This document shows, in pieces, positions 27,072 through 35,505 of a stretch of 64,000 bases of DNA; the first letter of the stretch is position 1, and each line of letters begins with the position of its first letter. The notes beneath the pieces are model-generated. The model searched no databases, was not told the origin of the DNA, and worked only from the letters and a program-made list of their open reading frames with translations. The stretch covers positions 1 to 64,000 of the forward strand of contig CAMOLA010000002.1 of NCBI GenBank assembly GCA_946618265.1, given 5' to 3'. The DNA is from an uncultured Eggerthellaceae bacterium (lineage in GTDB: Bacteria; Actinomycetota; Coriobacteriia; Coriobacteriales; Eggerthellaceae). The translations under genes and the position numbers were made by a program.

Positions 27072-27695
27072 TTAGCAGCCGAGTAGGCGGGTGAGGGCGT
27101 CGGTCTGTGCTTTGAGGTTGGTGAGCAGGCCGATGCCGCCTGCGGGCGAGATCTTGTTGTTGAACAGCAGCTTCACGATGGGCCCGACTATGAAGTAGTT
27201 GACCACCATGGCCGTGGGCATGACGATGGGCAGCGTCGTGAAGTAGTTGTACGCGAAGTTGTCGCCGCCCACGATGAGCAACGTGCCGATGGCGCACATG
27301 ATGGGAGCCATGCAGCAGACGTTGAGCACCGTCATGCCGATGGCGCGCTTCGTTCCCGTGAAACGGTTGAGCACGAGTTTCGGCGCCAGGGCGCCTGCAA
27401 TCTTGCCGCCGATGAACGTGCGTACGAGAAACGCAAGGCAGAACATGAGCGGGTAGAGCCAATGGGACAAGGCGAAGAACGCCAGCCCCAGGTGGCGAAG
27501 GCCGTTTATCGTGACCATGAAGGTGACCATGCCGCCGACCATCAGCACTTGGAACGTTGCTGCGCCGTTTGCGCCTTGCGGTCCAGGCGTTATGCCCTTG
27601 AGGCAATCTATATAGGTATAACGAGGAGCGGTCCCCGCTTCCGATACGGCGTCGGTCTTGTTCTGAGAGTATGGTTGTCCTGCGGTTTGCGTCAT
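27072..27695 (-). CDS. DUF2798 family membrane protein
   Basis: A 207-residue protein with four predicted transmembrane helices in two repeated units. Each unit has the DUF2798 pattern: an FQVLMVGGMVTFMVTINGL helix then a hairpin, and a second round in GMTVLNVCCMAPIMCAIGTL. The function of the family is unknown. AAAGGAAACC upstream of the ATG fixes the start. It is divergent from nrfA and converges on cytX. Confidence 0.75.
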   Translation of the reverse strand: MTQTAGQPYSQNKTDAVSEAGTAPRYTYIDCLKGITPGPQGANGAATFQVLMVGGMVTFMVTINGLRHLGLAFFALSHWLYPLMFCLAFLVRTFIGGKIAGALAPKLVLNRFTGTKRAIGMTVLNVCCMAPIMCAIGTLLIVGGDNFAYNYFTTLPIVMPTAMVVNYFIVGPIVKLLFNNKISPAGGIGLLTNLKAQTDALTRLLGC

Positions 27696-27893
27696 GGTTT
27701 CCTTTCATATTGTCGTTTGGGGATGCGCAGCACGACCCTTTGTCATGGTCGACAAGGGCAAATTATCTGGTTGCTTGTGGATGCTAACTCGTAACTGGCT
27801 ACGTCATCTCGTTTTGTTCAACTTGTACGATACTAGGAAGATATGAAAGCGCCGTGAATGTGGAGGGAGATTCCACGAGCACGTGGAAGAGGC

Positions 27894-27920
27894 CTGACAA
27901 GGATACCGTCGAGGTGTCAG
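27894..27920. repeat. 27-bp dispersed repeat family G
   Basis: The unit CTGACAAGGATACCGTC ... AGGTGTCAG matches the copies at 7871 and 26975. It lies in the 392-bp divergent region 27696-28087 between the DUF2798 gene and nrfA. No FNR-type dyad or clear promoter was recognised in that region. Confidence 0.55.
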
Positions 27921-28087
27921 GAAGCGCGAAGCCCCAGCTCAAGCTCTGCTATTACTCGCTACCTATCACAATTGCTAGGTAGGGTTGAGTGTCCTGGCAA
28001 ATTTCGCAGGAAGTGTGTATTTAGTTTTTTACGGCGTCGTGGCACGATTGCATTCGTATAGGTCTGGGGTTAAGAGGGAGGCCTGTT

Positions 28088-29584
28088 ATGAAAAAGAAGA
28101 AGACGTTCATAGTCGTGGCCGTCGTCGCGGTTGTGGCCGTTGTAGTTGGGCTTGCCGCATGCGCGCCGAGGGCCAACACGTCCACGGTGGGCAATCCGAC
28201 GCCCACTGTCCAGAAGGCCGACGTTTCGCCAACCCCCGACAAGTTCGGCGTGGTGAAAGCCATCCAATGGGCCGATGCGTACCCGCAGATTTTCGCGTCG
28301 TACCTCGAGAACGCCAGCAATACCCCTCCTGCGAGCGATTACCTGAACACTGCCGATGATGCCTGGTGCGCCGAGGGCGCCACCAAGGAAGACACGACGT
28401 CGGCACTGCCCGAAGGCTTCGAGTACGTCGACTGCGACAAAATGGATTATCTCGAGACCAATCCTGAAATCAAAACGCTCGGCAAAGGCTACGGCTATGC
28501 CAAATACTACACCGAGCCGGCCAGCCACGTGTACTCGCTGTGGTCGGTCAGCCATAACGGCCGCGTGAACGATGGCACCAAGACGAAGGCCGCTTGCATC
28601 ACGTGCAAGACGCCGCAGTACTCCAACTTGGTCGATAAGGAAGGCGCGGAAGTCCACGCTCGTCCGTTCAACGAGGTCATCGCGCAGCTCGACGAGAACA
28701 TATCCTGCGCCAGCTGCCATGCCAACACGCCGATGGGCGATGACGGCAAGGTGTATCTCGAGGTCGATCGCGCCGAATGGGTGCGCTCGATGGGCGCCGA
28801 CCACGAAGTGGCGTCTATCCAGGGCCAGATATGCGGCCAGTGCCACTGCGACTACTCCATGGCTCCCGAGACGTCCATTCCCACCAGCCCCTATGACAAC
28901 GGCCGTGTCGACATGGTTCCCGACAAGGCGCTGCAGTGGTATGACGACCACGGCTTCGTCGATTGGACCTATGCTTCCACCGGCGCCAAGATGCTTGCCA
29001 TCCGCCATGCCGAATACGAGTTCGTCTATGGAGGCGACGACAAGGTCCTGCCGCAGGGCTCTCACATGCAGAACCTCGGTTACGATTGCAACGACTGCCA
29101 TATGGCCACCACCAAGGCCGATGATGGCACGGTGTATTCCAACCACAACTGGACCAGCCCGCTCGACAACCAAGAGCTCATCGACCGCGACTGCAGCTCG
29201 TGCCACAAGGACCTTGCGGCCGAGGTGAAGGCTTGGCAGGAAGACATCGACGGTCAGACCAAGACGCTTGGCGAGCGGTGCGAGAAGTTCATCCAGAACT
29301 TCGAGGCCAAAGTGGCCACGATGCAGGACGATCCGGCTAATCCTGGCCAGCAGGCCCTCATGCTCGACGAGAAAGCCGCCGAGAAGAACGGCATCGACGC
29401 CAAGACGCTCGAGCGCCTGCAATGGATCCAGCGCGCATCGTGCTACTACTGGAACCTCGATGCCGCCGAGAACAGCGAAGGCGCCCACAATCCGACGTAT
29501 TACCGCTACGTGCTTGACAAGGGCAACGAGCTTCTCGACGAGGGCGACAAGCTGCTGGGCGTGTCTTCCGTCGCAAGCGCCTAG
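28088..29584 (+). CDS. nrfA: Ammonia-forming cytochrome c nitrite reductase NrfA
   Basis: A 498-residue pentahaem enzyme reducing nitrite to ammonium on the outer face of the membrane. The catalytic haem site is the hallmark CITCK (Cys170 to Lys174), followed by four CxxCH sites: CASCH, CGQCH, CNDCH and CSSCH. The N-terminus is a lipoprotein signal (VVVGLAAC), so the protein is probably lipid-anchored rather than periplasmic. A GGGAGG ribosome site precedes the ATG. nrfH follows after 34 bp. Maturation would need the Ccm genes 2 kb downstream. Confidence 0.96.
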   Translation: MKKKKTFIVVAVVAVVAVVVGLAACAPRANTSTVGNPTPTVQKADVSPTPDKFGVVKAIQWADAYPQIFASYLENASNTPPASDYLNTADDAWCAEGATKEDTTSALPEGFEYVDCDKMDYLETNPEIKTLGKGYGYAKYYTEPASHVYSLWSVSHNGRVNDGTKTKAACITCKTPQYSNLVDKEGAEVHARPFNEVIAQLDENISCASCHANTPMGDDGKVYLEVDRAEWVRSMGADHEVASIQGQICGQCHCDYSMAPETSIPTSPYDNGRVDMVPDKALQWYDDHGFVDWTYASTGAKMLAIRHAEYEFVYGGDDKVLPQGSHMQNLGYDCNDCHMATTKADDGTVYSNHNWTSPLDNQELIDRDCSSCHKDLAAEVKAWQEDIDGQTKTLGERCEKFIQNFEAKVATMQDDPANPGQQALMLDEKAAEKNGIDAKTLERLQWIQRASCYYWNLDAAENSEGAHNPTYYRYVLDKGNELLDEGDKLLGVSSVASA

Positions 29585-29618
29585 GCATCCTTTACCGAGA
29601 ACGTGAAGGAGTCGAATC

Positions 29619-30359
29619 ATGAGCGATGAGAAACTGGAAAGCAAGGCCGAGCAATCTACGAGCGAAGTCCAGCCGAAGAAGAAGCGGACGAAGAAGCTTG
29701 CAATCGCGGGCGTCATCGTCGTGGTCCTGGCAGCCATCGGTGCCGGCATGATGGTGTGGCACGAGTCGCCTGACTTCTGCTCGACCATGTGCCACATCGA
29801 GGGCACCTACGTCGACAATTACATGCAAGAGCAAGGCGTCGCCGGCATTGACAAGTACGGCACGGAGGTGTCCAACACCAACGCCATGATGGCGGTGCTG
29901 CACCGCAACACCAAGGCGACCGCCAAGCCCGAGATCGTTTGCGTTGATTGCCATACGCCCAACATCGTGGAGCTCGCGCATGACGGGATGAACTTCGTCA
30001 CCGGCAACTATCCTCTGCCGCGCAACGAGCGATCGGCATCGGGGTTGCAGTCCTGGGACGGCAAGACCGCCGAGAGCTTCTGCGCTAACGAGAACTGCCA
30101 TGTGTACCTGCTCGGAGACGATGGTCAGTTGAGCCACGCCAAGCTCGCGGATTCCACGAAGGGTGCCGCGTTCAACCCGCATGAGCAACACCACGCCAAC
30201 CTCTCGCTGGAATGCACCGACTGCCATAAGGGCCACCGCGCATCCACCGTCGTGTGCACGGCCTGCCACGAGCACGAGAACGTGGCCCTGCCCGATGGCT
30301 GGGTCACCTACGACGAGTCGCAGAAGATTCTGCAAGAGGGCTACGCTTCAGCGGCCTAA
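29619..30359 (+). CDS. nrfH: NrfH-like multihaem quinol dehydrogenase subunit
   Basis: A 246-residue membrane-anchored cytochrome, the expected electron donor to NrfA from menaquinol. A single helix (about residues 28-48) is preceded by a lysine-rich segment. Five potential haem sites follow: CSTMCH (CX3CH), CVDCH, CANENCH (CX4CH), CTDCH and CTACH. Classical NrfH has four CxxCH sites and about 160 residues, so both the length and the two expanded motifs are unusual. Its position directly after nrfA supports the partner role. A NapC/NirT or cytochrome c3-type relative is the alternative name. Confidence 0.82.
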   Translation: MSDEKLESKAEQSTSEVQPKKKRTKKLAIAGVIVVVLAAIGAGMMVWHESPDFCSTMCHIEGTYVDNYMQEQGVAGIDKYGTEVSNTNAMMAVLHRNTKATAKPEIVCVDCHTPNIVELAHDGMNFVTGNYPLPRNERSASGLQSWDGKTAESFCANENCHVYLLGDDGQLSHAKLADSTKGAAFNPHEQHHANLSLECTDCHKGHRASTVVCTACHEHENVALPDGWVTYDESQKILQEGYASAA

Positions 30360-30380
30360 GCTTTTGCGAAACATTTGCGA

Positions 30381-30414
30381 GCGGGGTGCGCATGGAGCTG
30401 CACCCCGCTTTTCT
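30381..30414 (+). terminator. Rho-independent terminator after nrfH
   Basis: GCGGGGTGC and GCACCCCGC form a nine-pair stem around a ten-base loop, followed by TTTTCT. It ends the nrfA-nrfH unit. Confidence 0.8.
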
Positions 30415-30539
30415 CATGCTCTGGAACCGGCGGGGCGTGCCTGGGCGAAATGCCAGGCAGAAAAGGTGTCTTCATTCTCTGCAAGAATCTTGTGCGATCA
30501 GCGCATCAAGTGGCCCCTCTTTTTCGGCGAAATGGCTGG

Positions 30540-30572
30540 ATGTGCCATTGGGGTCTGACCCTAATGACACAT
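30540..30572. repeat. Palindromic repeat family B (A-related)
   Basis: A 33-bp dyad ATGTGCCATTGGGG-TC-T-GA-CCC with right arm TAATGACACAT. The right arm supplies the last residues and the TAG stop of tcdA, which reads into it from the other side. A hybrid of this arm with family A lies at 51657. Confidence 0.8.
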
Positions 30573-31319
30573 TGCGAGGTCCTTCACGACTTCGGCGGCC
30601 ATGGCGAGGCCGGCGGCGGGCGGCACGAAGGCCACCGAGCCGGGAATGCCGGCGCGACCGACGCGATGGCCTCCATCGTCGGTCGTTCCCTCCTCGCGGC
30701 GCACGTCCTCGAGTTGCGTGCCGCCGAAACGCTCGCGCGCGGGTTCCTTAGAGTAGACGACCTTGAGATGGCCGATGCCGCGCTTGCGGCATTCCTTGCG
30801 GATGATCTTGGCCAGCGGGCAGATGCTCGTCTCGTAGATGTCGGCCACTTCGAAGGCCGTGGGGTCGAGCTTGTTGGCGGCGCCCATGCTGGAGATGATG
30901 GGCGTTCCCGTCTCGTGGGCGCGTTCGATGAGGTTCAGCTTTGCAGTGACGGTGTCGACGCAATCAAGCACGTAGTCATATTGCGCGAAGTCGAACTGGT
31001 CGGCGGTTGCGGGAAGGTAGAAGCATTTACGGGGCGTAACGCGGCAGTTCGGGTTGATGTCGCGGATCCGCTCGGCCATGACATCTACCTTGTTGCGACC
31101 AAGCGAGCCATGCGTCGCGATGATCTGCCGATTGAGGTTCGTGATGCCCACCACGTCGTCGTCCACCACCGTGATGGCCCCCACGCCGCACCGCGCGAGC
31201 GCCTCTGTTGCATAGCCGCCGACGCCGCCGATGCCGAACACCGCCACATGGGCGTTCGACAAGGCTTCCATGGCAGCAGGGCCGAGCAGCAGTTCGGTGC
31301 GGGAGAATTGCTCGGTCAT
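30561..31319 (-). CDS. tcdA: tRNA threonylcarbamoyladenosine dehydratase
   Basis: A 252-residue E1-like enzyme (TcdA/CsdL) that uses ATP to cyclise t6A37 in tRNA to ct6A. The nucleotide-binding motif is VFGIGGVGGYATEALARCG. It is followed by the adenylation segment NLNRQI, the DCVDTVTAKL helix and the SSMGAANKLDPT motif. The ATG at 31319 has AAAGGA eight bases upstream; a longer frame upstream merely reads repeat D. The C-terminal MCH and stop codon come from palindrome B, so the natural C-terminus may have been altered by that repeat. Confidence 0.88.
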   Translation of the reverse strand: MTEQFSRTELLLGPAAMEALSNAHVAVFGIGGVGGYATEALARCGVGAITVVDDDVVGITNLNRQIIATHGSLGRNKVDVMAERIRDINPNCRVTPRKCFYLPATADQFDFAQYDYVLDCVDTVTAKLNLIERAHETGTPIISSMGAANKLDPTAFEVADIYETSICPLAKIIRKECRKRGIGHLKVVYSKEPARERFGGTQLEDVRREEGTTDDGGHRVGRAGIPGSVAFVPPAAGLAMAAEVVKDLAMCH

Positions 31320-31394
31320 GGCGGCTGTCCTTTCAGCGGGCTTGTATCGATGGCTACCAGATGATACCAAACCGTTCCGCATGGAGCGACGGAC

Positions 31395-31456
31395 TGATCG
31401 AAGGGGAGAGACTCCCTTTCGGCCAGTGACCGAAAGGGAGTCTCCCCATCGGTCAC
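31395..31456. repeat. Two adjacent palindromes of family D
   Basis: Copy one (31395-31425) has arms TGATCGAAGGGGAG/CTCCCTTTCGGCCA. Copy two (31427-31456) has GTGACCGAAAGGGAG/CTCCCCATCGGTCAC. They stand side by side, divergent, between tcdA and ccmE. The rest of 31320-31634 has no gene. Confidence 0.75.
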
Positions 31457-31634
31457 CTTGTGCGAAGGAAAGATATTTCATGCTTCAAATCGAAAGAAGT
31501 GTCTCTGGATTTAATGGCGCGGTTTCACGATAATAAAGATTTACTGCAGGCGAGGTGCATGCGCTCCACGCTCGCCGCAAAGGGCCGAAGGCGTTCGCCA
31601 TGCGATTCGCCGCGACGGCAGATGGGAGAAGCGG

Positions 31635-32303
31635 ATGAACGCGAAGATGAAGCGTCGCATGGCGGCGGTGACGGGCGTCATCGTCATCGTGCTCATACTG
31701 GTGTTGGCCATCGTGGGTGGCAATTCGGCGGCGCGGACCGTTTCGGTCGCCGAGGCGCTGGAGGTGCAGGACGATAGCAAGATCCAGGTGACGGGCAACG
31801 TCGTGGAGAACTCGTTCACCATCGAGGGCGACACGCTCACGTTCAGGATTTACGATACCGAGGCCGATCCCGAGGCGGTGCATCAGTTCGATGTGCGCTA
31901 CGACGGTGGCGTATCGGCCACGTTCGGCAATGACGTTACGGCCATTTGCACGGGCAAGAAGAACGCCGAGGGCGTGCTCGTGTGCTCGGAGCTCGTCACG
32001 AAGTGCCCGTCGAAATACGAGAACGCCACCGATGCGCTTTCCGTGGCCGAGCTGCTGGCATACGGCGATCGCGTGCTCAACAAGCCGGTGAAAGTCGAGG
32101 GCACCATGAAGGCCGGCACGCTGGCCGGCGTCGATGCACCCGAGCGCTTCACGATCGTCGATGCTGAATCGGACGCGGAGCTGCACGTGAAGTATGCGGG
32201 AGCCCTGTCTGACGAGACGGGCGAAGGCGCGATCGTCGTGTTGACGGGTTCGATTGGCTCGGATGGCATGTTCACGGCGACCGATGTGGCGCTGAAAGGC
32301 TAG
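31635..32303 (+). CDS. ccmE: Cytochrome c maturation haem chaperone CcmE (Cys type)
   Basis: A 222-residue protein with an N-terminal membrane helix (about 8-30) and a CcmE OB-fold domain (about 45-130). The haem-attachment motif is CPSKY (Cys124, Tyr128), the CxxxY form known from Desulfovibrio-type CcmE, instead of HxxxY. A second OB-like stretch (about 140-222) extends it beyond the usual 130-160 residues. It receives haem from CcmC and passes it to CcmF. It is the first gene of the ccmEFABCD run. Confidence 0.88.
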   Translation: MNAKMKRRMAAVTGVIVIVLILVLAIVGGNSAARTVSVAEALEVQDDSKIQVTGNVVENSFTIEGDTLTFRIYDTEADPEAVHQFDVRYDGGVSATFGNDVTAICTGKKNAEGVLVCSELVTKCPSKYENATDALSVAELLAYGDRVLNKPVKVEGTMKAGTLAGVDAPERFTIVDAESDAELHVKYAGALSDETGEGAIVVLTGSIGSDGMFTATDVALKG

Positions 32304-32306
32304 TTC

Positions 32307-34667
32307 ATGGCAACGGTAGGTTTTGCATTCCTCGTTACGGGTTTCGTCGCGGCGCTGGTGGCGGTCGCGTTGCTGTTCGCAGGCCATTTCGCAGGCAAGG
32401 ACGCGATGAGCGCCATCGGCCGCGGGGGCGTTCTCGTCAGCTTCGCGGCCCTTCTGGCCTGCTGCCTCGTGCTCGTCGTGTGCTTCATGACGGGCGACGT
32501 GTCCATCCAGTACGTGCTCGAGGAGCGCTCGCTTTCCACCGATTCGCTCGCGTGGCTCTACAAGCTGTCGGGGCTGTGGGCGGGCCGCTCGGGGTCGCTT
32601 CTGTTCTGGACGTTTCTCATCGCGCTGTTCGGCATGTTGATTCTGGCTCGGTCGGTCGCGGGTGTGCGCAAGGGTTCTGCGGAAGATGCCGCCAATGTGC
32701 AGCAGGCGTTGCGACTCGACAACCTCGCCATGGCCATCTGCTCCATCGTAGTGGCCGTGTTCTGCGGGGTGCTGCTGTTTTCGGAGGGCAGCAACCCGTT
32801 CGCGCCGACGCCGGCCAGCTATTTCAACGCCGATGGCACCCTGACGGCCGCCGCGTCCCTGTACTCGATGAACCAATTGCTCGAGCACTGGGCCATGGCC
32901 ATCCATCCACCGCTGCTGTTCGTGGGCTATGCGGGCCTCACCGTACCGTTCGCGTACGCTATGGCCACGCTCATCCTCGACGATTCGTCCAAGCTCTGGG
33001 TCGAGCGCGCGACGCGTTTCGTGCTGGGGAGCTGGCTGTTCCTGGGCGCGGGCATCGGGTTGGGGGCCGTGTGGGCCTACGTCGTGCTCGGCTGGGGCGG
33101 TTACTGGGGCTGGGATCCCGTGGAAAACGCCAGCTTGCTTTCGTGGCTCGTGTGCGTGGCGCTCGTGCATACGTTCACGGCATACCGGCAGCGCGGCGCG
33201 TTCAAGCGCTGGGCGGTCATGTGCGCGTGCCTGGCGTTCACGTTCGTCATAGTGGCGACGTTCATCACGCGGTCCGGCATCGTGCAATCGGTGCACGCAT
33301 TTGCGGGGGACCCGGTATCGCTCGCACTGTTCGGCGGGCTCATCGCCGTGTCCATCGTGGTGCCGCTCATCGGCATCGCGGCGCGGTGGAAGACGTTCGG
33401 GCCCGATACGGAAGGCGCCGACGACGTCGAGAACATGCTGTCGAAGGACGCTGCGTATTACTTCAACAACGTCATCATGATCGTGTTCGCCTTGCTGCTC
33501 ACGTATATGACGGTGTCTTCGGCGTTGCCGCGATGGCTGCCGTTTGGCGGCGATTCGCTGGGCACGACGTCGTACGAGGCCATTGCGCGCCCGCTCGGCA
33601 TCGCGTATCTGCTCATCCTGGCGGTGTGCCCCCTGCTCGCCTGGGGCAAGACCGACCCGAAGAAGTTCCTGCGGCAGGCTCGCGTGCCGGCCGCTTGCGC
33701 GCTCGTGCTGTTCGCGTTCCTGGCGTTCTGGTGGGCGACGCAGTTCGTGCCGGTGTACGACGCCATGCTGGCCAAGGGCAATGCGAACTCGCAGACGCTG
33801 TACGAGGCGGGTCCTCCGTGGTATTACAACGGGCTTGCGCTCGTGGGCTTGCTCGTTGCCAGCCTGCTGCTGTTCAACGCGCTGTTCGTGTTCGTGCGCA
33901 ATGTGAAGGCCCCGGGCAAACGGGCCGCGGCCATCGGTGGCGCGTTCGCGCATATCGCGATGGGCGTCATACTCGTCGGCCTCATCGGGTCGAGCATGTA
34001 CGTCTACGAAGAGTCGGGCTATCTGGCCGGCAGCGAGCAGTCGAGCGCCAAGGCGGAATTCGACGTTCGCGAATACCAGCTGAAATACGCGAGCGATTCG
34101 ATCGACGACCGCACCGAGGAGTCGAACACGGTGCTGTACAGCGTCACGTTCGACGTGTTCAAGGACGGGCAGTTCATCGGGCAGGTCACGCCCTCGGTGC
34201 AGCTCGATGTGACCACGCAGCAGCAGAAGCTCAACGCGGCGGTCATCGGATTTCCGGAAGAGGACTTGTTCGTGGTGTACCGCGGGGTCAACCAGAACGG
34301 CGATTACTCGCTCGACGTGCGGGTCAACCCGTTCATCACGCTCGTCTGGGCGGGGTTCGGAATGCTGATGCTCGGCACGCTGTTCGCCCTCGTCGGCCCG
34401 CGCGGCCGCAGGCGCAGCGGGGACGCCCGGGGAGGTGCCGCAGGAGGCAGCGAGGGGCTGGTGGAGGGGAAGCTCGCTTGTCCTCGGCCTAACCTAAATG
34501 AATTTAGAAGTTTGTGCCTGCGGAATCGCTCGCTTCCCCTCTGCCAGCCCCTCGCGGCCTCCTGCGGCACCTCCCCAGGCGTCCCCGCCGCGCCTGCGGC
34601 CGCGCGGGCCGACGAGGGCGAACGGGGCGAGCAAGCTTCCTCACTGTGCTATGGGGTCGGGTGTTAG
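32307..34667 (+). CDS. ccmF: Cytochrome c haem lyase CcmF
   Basis: A protein of up to 786 residues with about fifteen helices and the WWD haem-handling motif (GWGGYWGWDPVENA). It attaches haem to apocytochromes as part of the System I lyase. Family similarity ends near FALVGPRGRRR. The remaining 90 residues are translated from a 91-bp inverted repeat and its loop and are low-complexity, so the native C-terminus is probably shorter. It starts 3 bp after ccmE and overlaps the ccmA start by 17 bp. CcmH/CcmG genes are not present in the window. Confidence 0.9.
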   Translation: MATVGFAFLVTGFVAALVAVALLFAGHFAGKDAMSAIGRGGVLVSFAALLACCLVLVVCFMTGDVSIQYVLEERSLSTDSLAWLYKLSGLWAGRSGSLLFWTFLIALFGMLILARSVAGVRKGSAEDAANVQQALRLDNLAMAICSIVVAVFCGVLLFSEGSNPFAPTPASYFNADGTLTAAASLYSMNQLLEHWAMAIHPPLLFVGYAGLTVPFAYAMATLILDDSSKLWVERATRFVLGSWLFLGAGIGLGAVWAYVVLGWGGYWGWDPVENASLLSWLVCVALVHTFTAYRQRGAFKRWAVMCACLAFTFVIVATFITRSGIVQSVHAFAGDPVSLALFGGLIAVSIVVPLIGIAARWKTFGPDTEGADDVENMLSKDAAYYFNNVIMIVFALLLTYMTVSSALPRWLPFGGDSLGTTSYEAIARPLGIAYLLILAVCPLLAWGKTDPKKFLRQARVPAACALVLFAFLAFWWATQFVPVYDAMLAKGNANSQTLYEAGPPWYYNGLALVGLLVASLLLFNALFVFVRNVKAPGKRAAAIGGAFAHIAMGVILVGLIGSSMYVYEESGYLAGSEQSSAKAEFDVREYQLKYASDSIDDRTEESNTVLYSVTFDVFKDGQFIGQVTPSVQLDVTTQQQKLNAAVIGFPEEDLFVVYRGVNQNGDYSLDVRVNPFITLVWAGFGMLMLGTLFALVGPRGRRRSGDARGGAAGGSEGLVEGKLACPRPNLNEFRSLCLRNRSLPLCQPLAASCGTSPGVPAAPAAARADEGERGEQASSLCYGVGC
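34383..34622. repeat. Long inverted repeat with 91-bp arms
   Basis: Arms 34383-34473 and 34532-34622 are reverse complements with only five mismatches, and are about 80% GC. The 58-bp loop contains a CTAAAT-GA-ATTTAG hairpin. The left arm includes the last conserved codons of ccmF, so the right arm looks like an inverted duplication of the gene end. It lies between ccmF and ccmA, where it would form an extremely stable RNA hairpin. Confidence 0.9.
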
Positions 34668-35424
34668 CTTGGTCGCATACGAAGGGCATACTGGGTTGGT
34701 GGCCGAATCGAAGGGTTCGGCGATCGTGGCGCGTGACTTGGCGAAGGCATTTGGGACGCGAAGGGCGCTCGACGGGGTTTCGTTCGAGCTGCCGGAGGGG
34801 GCGTTTCTCTCCATTTTCGGGCCGAACGGGGCGGGGAAGACGACGCTTCTGCGGGTGCTGGCCACGTTAGCGCGCCCGACGGGGGGAGAGGCCAGCGTGT
34901 GCGGCGTCGACTTGAAGGAGGAGCCCGACAAGGCGCGGGGGCTTATCGGCATGATCTCGCATCAGTCGATGCTCTATCCCGACCTCACGGCTGAGGAAAA
35001 CCTCATGTTGTATGCGGAGCTTTATGGCGTTGCCGATCCCAAGGCGCGTGTCACCGAGCTGCTCGAGGCCGTGGGTCTCGCCCATCGCAGGCTCGATGCG
35101 GTTCGCACGTTCTCGCGCGGCATGACGCAGCGCGTTTCCATTGCGCGGGCGCTCGTGCACGATCCGGCCGTCGTGTTTCTGGACGAACCGTATTCGGGGC
35201 TCGATCCCCATGCGGTCGAGATCTTCGACGAGCTCATCGACTCGGTGCGGGGCGACCGCACGTTCGTCATGGTCAGCCATGACCTGGCCAAGGGATTCGA
35301 GATGTGCACGCATGCGCTCGTGCTCGCGCGCGGCCGCATCGTGACGTTCGCGCGCAAGGAGGACCTCGATTTCGACGAGTTCTCGCAACTGTATCGCGAA
35401 ACGGTCGGCATGGGGGTGGCCTAA
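34651..35424 (+). CDS. ccmA: Haem exporter ATP-binding protein CcmA
   Basis: A protein of about 257 residues: an ABC ATPase that works with CcmB to release haem-loaded CcmE. Walker A is GPNGAGKTT, the signature is FSRGMTQR (divergent from LSGGQ, as usual in CcmA) and Walker B is VVFLDEPYSGLDP with a following VSHD switch. The start is uncertain: ATG at 34651 overlaps ccmF, while TTG/GTG codons near 34693-34699 would begin closer to the conserved domain. Sequence upstream of 34651 is the inverted repeat and should not be translated. Confidence 0.87.
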   Translation: MGSGVSLVAYEGHTGLVAESKGSAIVARDLAKAFGTRRALDGVSFELPEGAFLSIFGPNGAGKTTLLRVLATLARPTGGEASVCGVDLKEEPDKARGLIGMISHQSMLYPDLTAEENLMLYAELYGVADPKARVTELLEAVGLAHRRLDAVRTFSRGMTQRVSIARALVHDPAVVFLDEPYSGLDPHAVEIFDELIDSVRGDRTFVMVSHDLAKGFEMCTHALVLARGRIVTFARKEDLDFDEFSQLYRETVGMGVA

Positions 35425-35445
35425 CATGATCGCGCGCGGCAATAT

Positions 35446-35480
35446 AGTATACATTTGGGGACTGTCCCCAAATGTATACT
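35446..35480. repeat. Palindromic repeat family C
   Basis: A 35-bp perfect dyad, AGTATACATTTGGGG-AC-T-GT-CCCC with the complementary right arm. It lies between ccmA and ccmB within the operon. Other copies are at 39440 and 42717. Confidence 0.85.
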
Positions 35481-35505
35481 GCGCACATGGAGCCAGGTGG
35501 CGTAA

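Noticed and set aside
31485..33953. An 822-codon open frame antisense to ccmE and ccmF
   Set aside because: Composition is Arg/His/Glu-rich, typical of antisense frames in high-GC genomes, and the sense strand carries clear Ccm proteins.
34498..34650. An N-terminal extension of CcmA
   Set aside because: The extra 51 codons are translated from the right arm of the long inverted repeat and consist of Pro/Arg/Ala low-complexity sequence.
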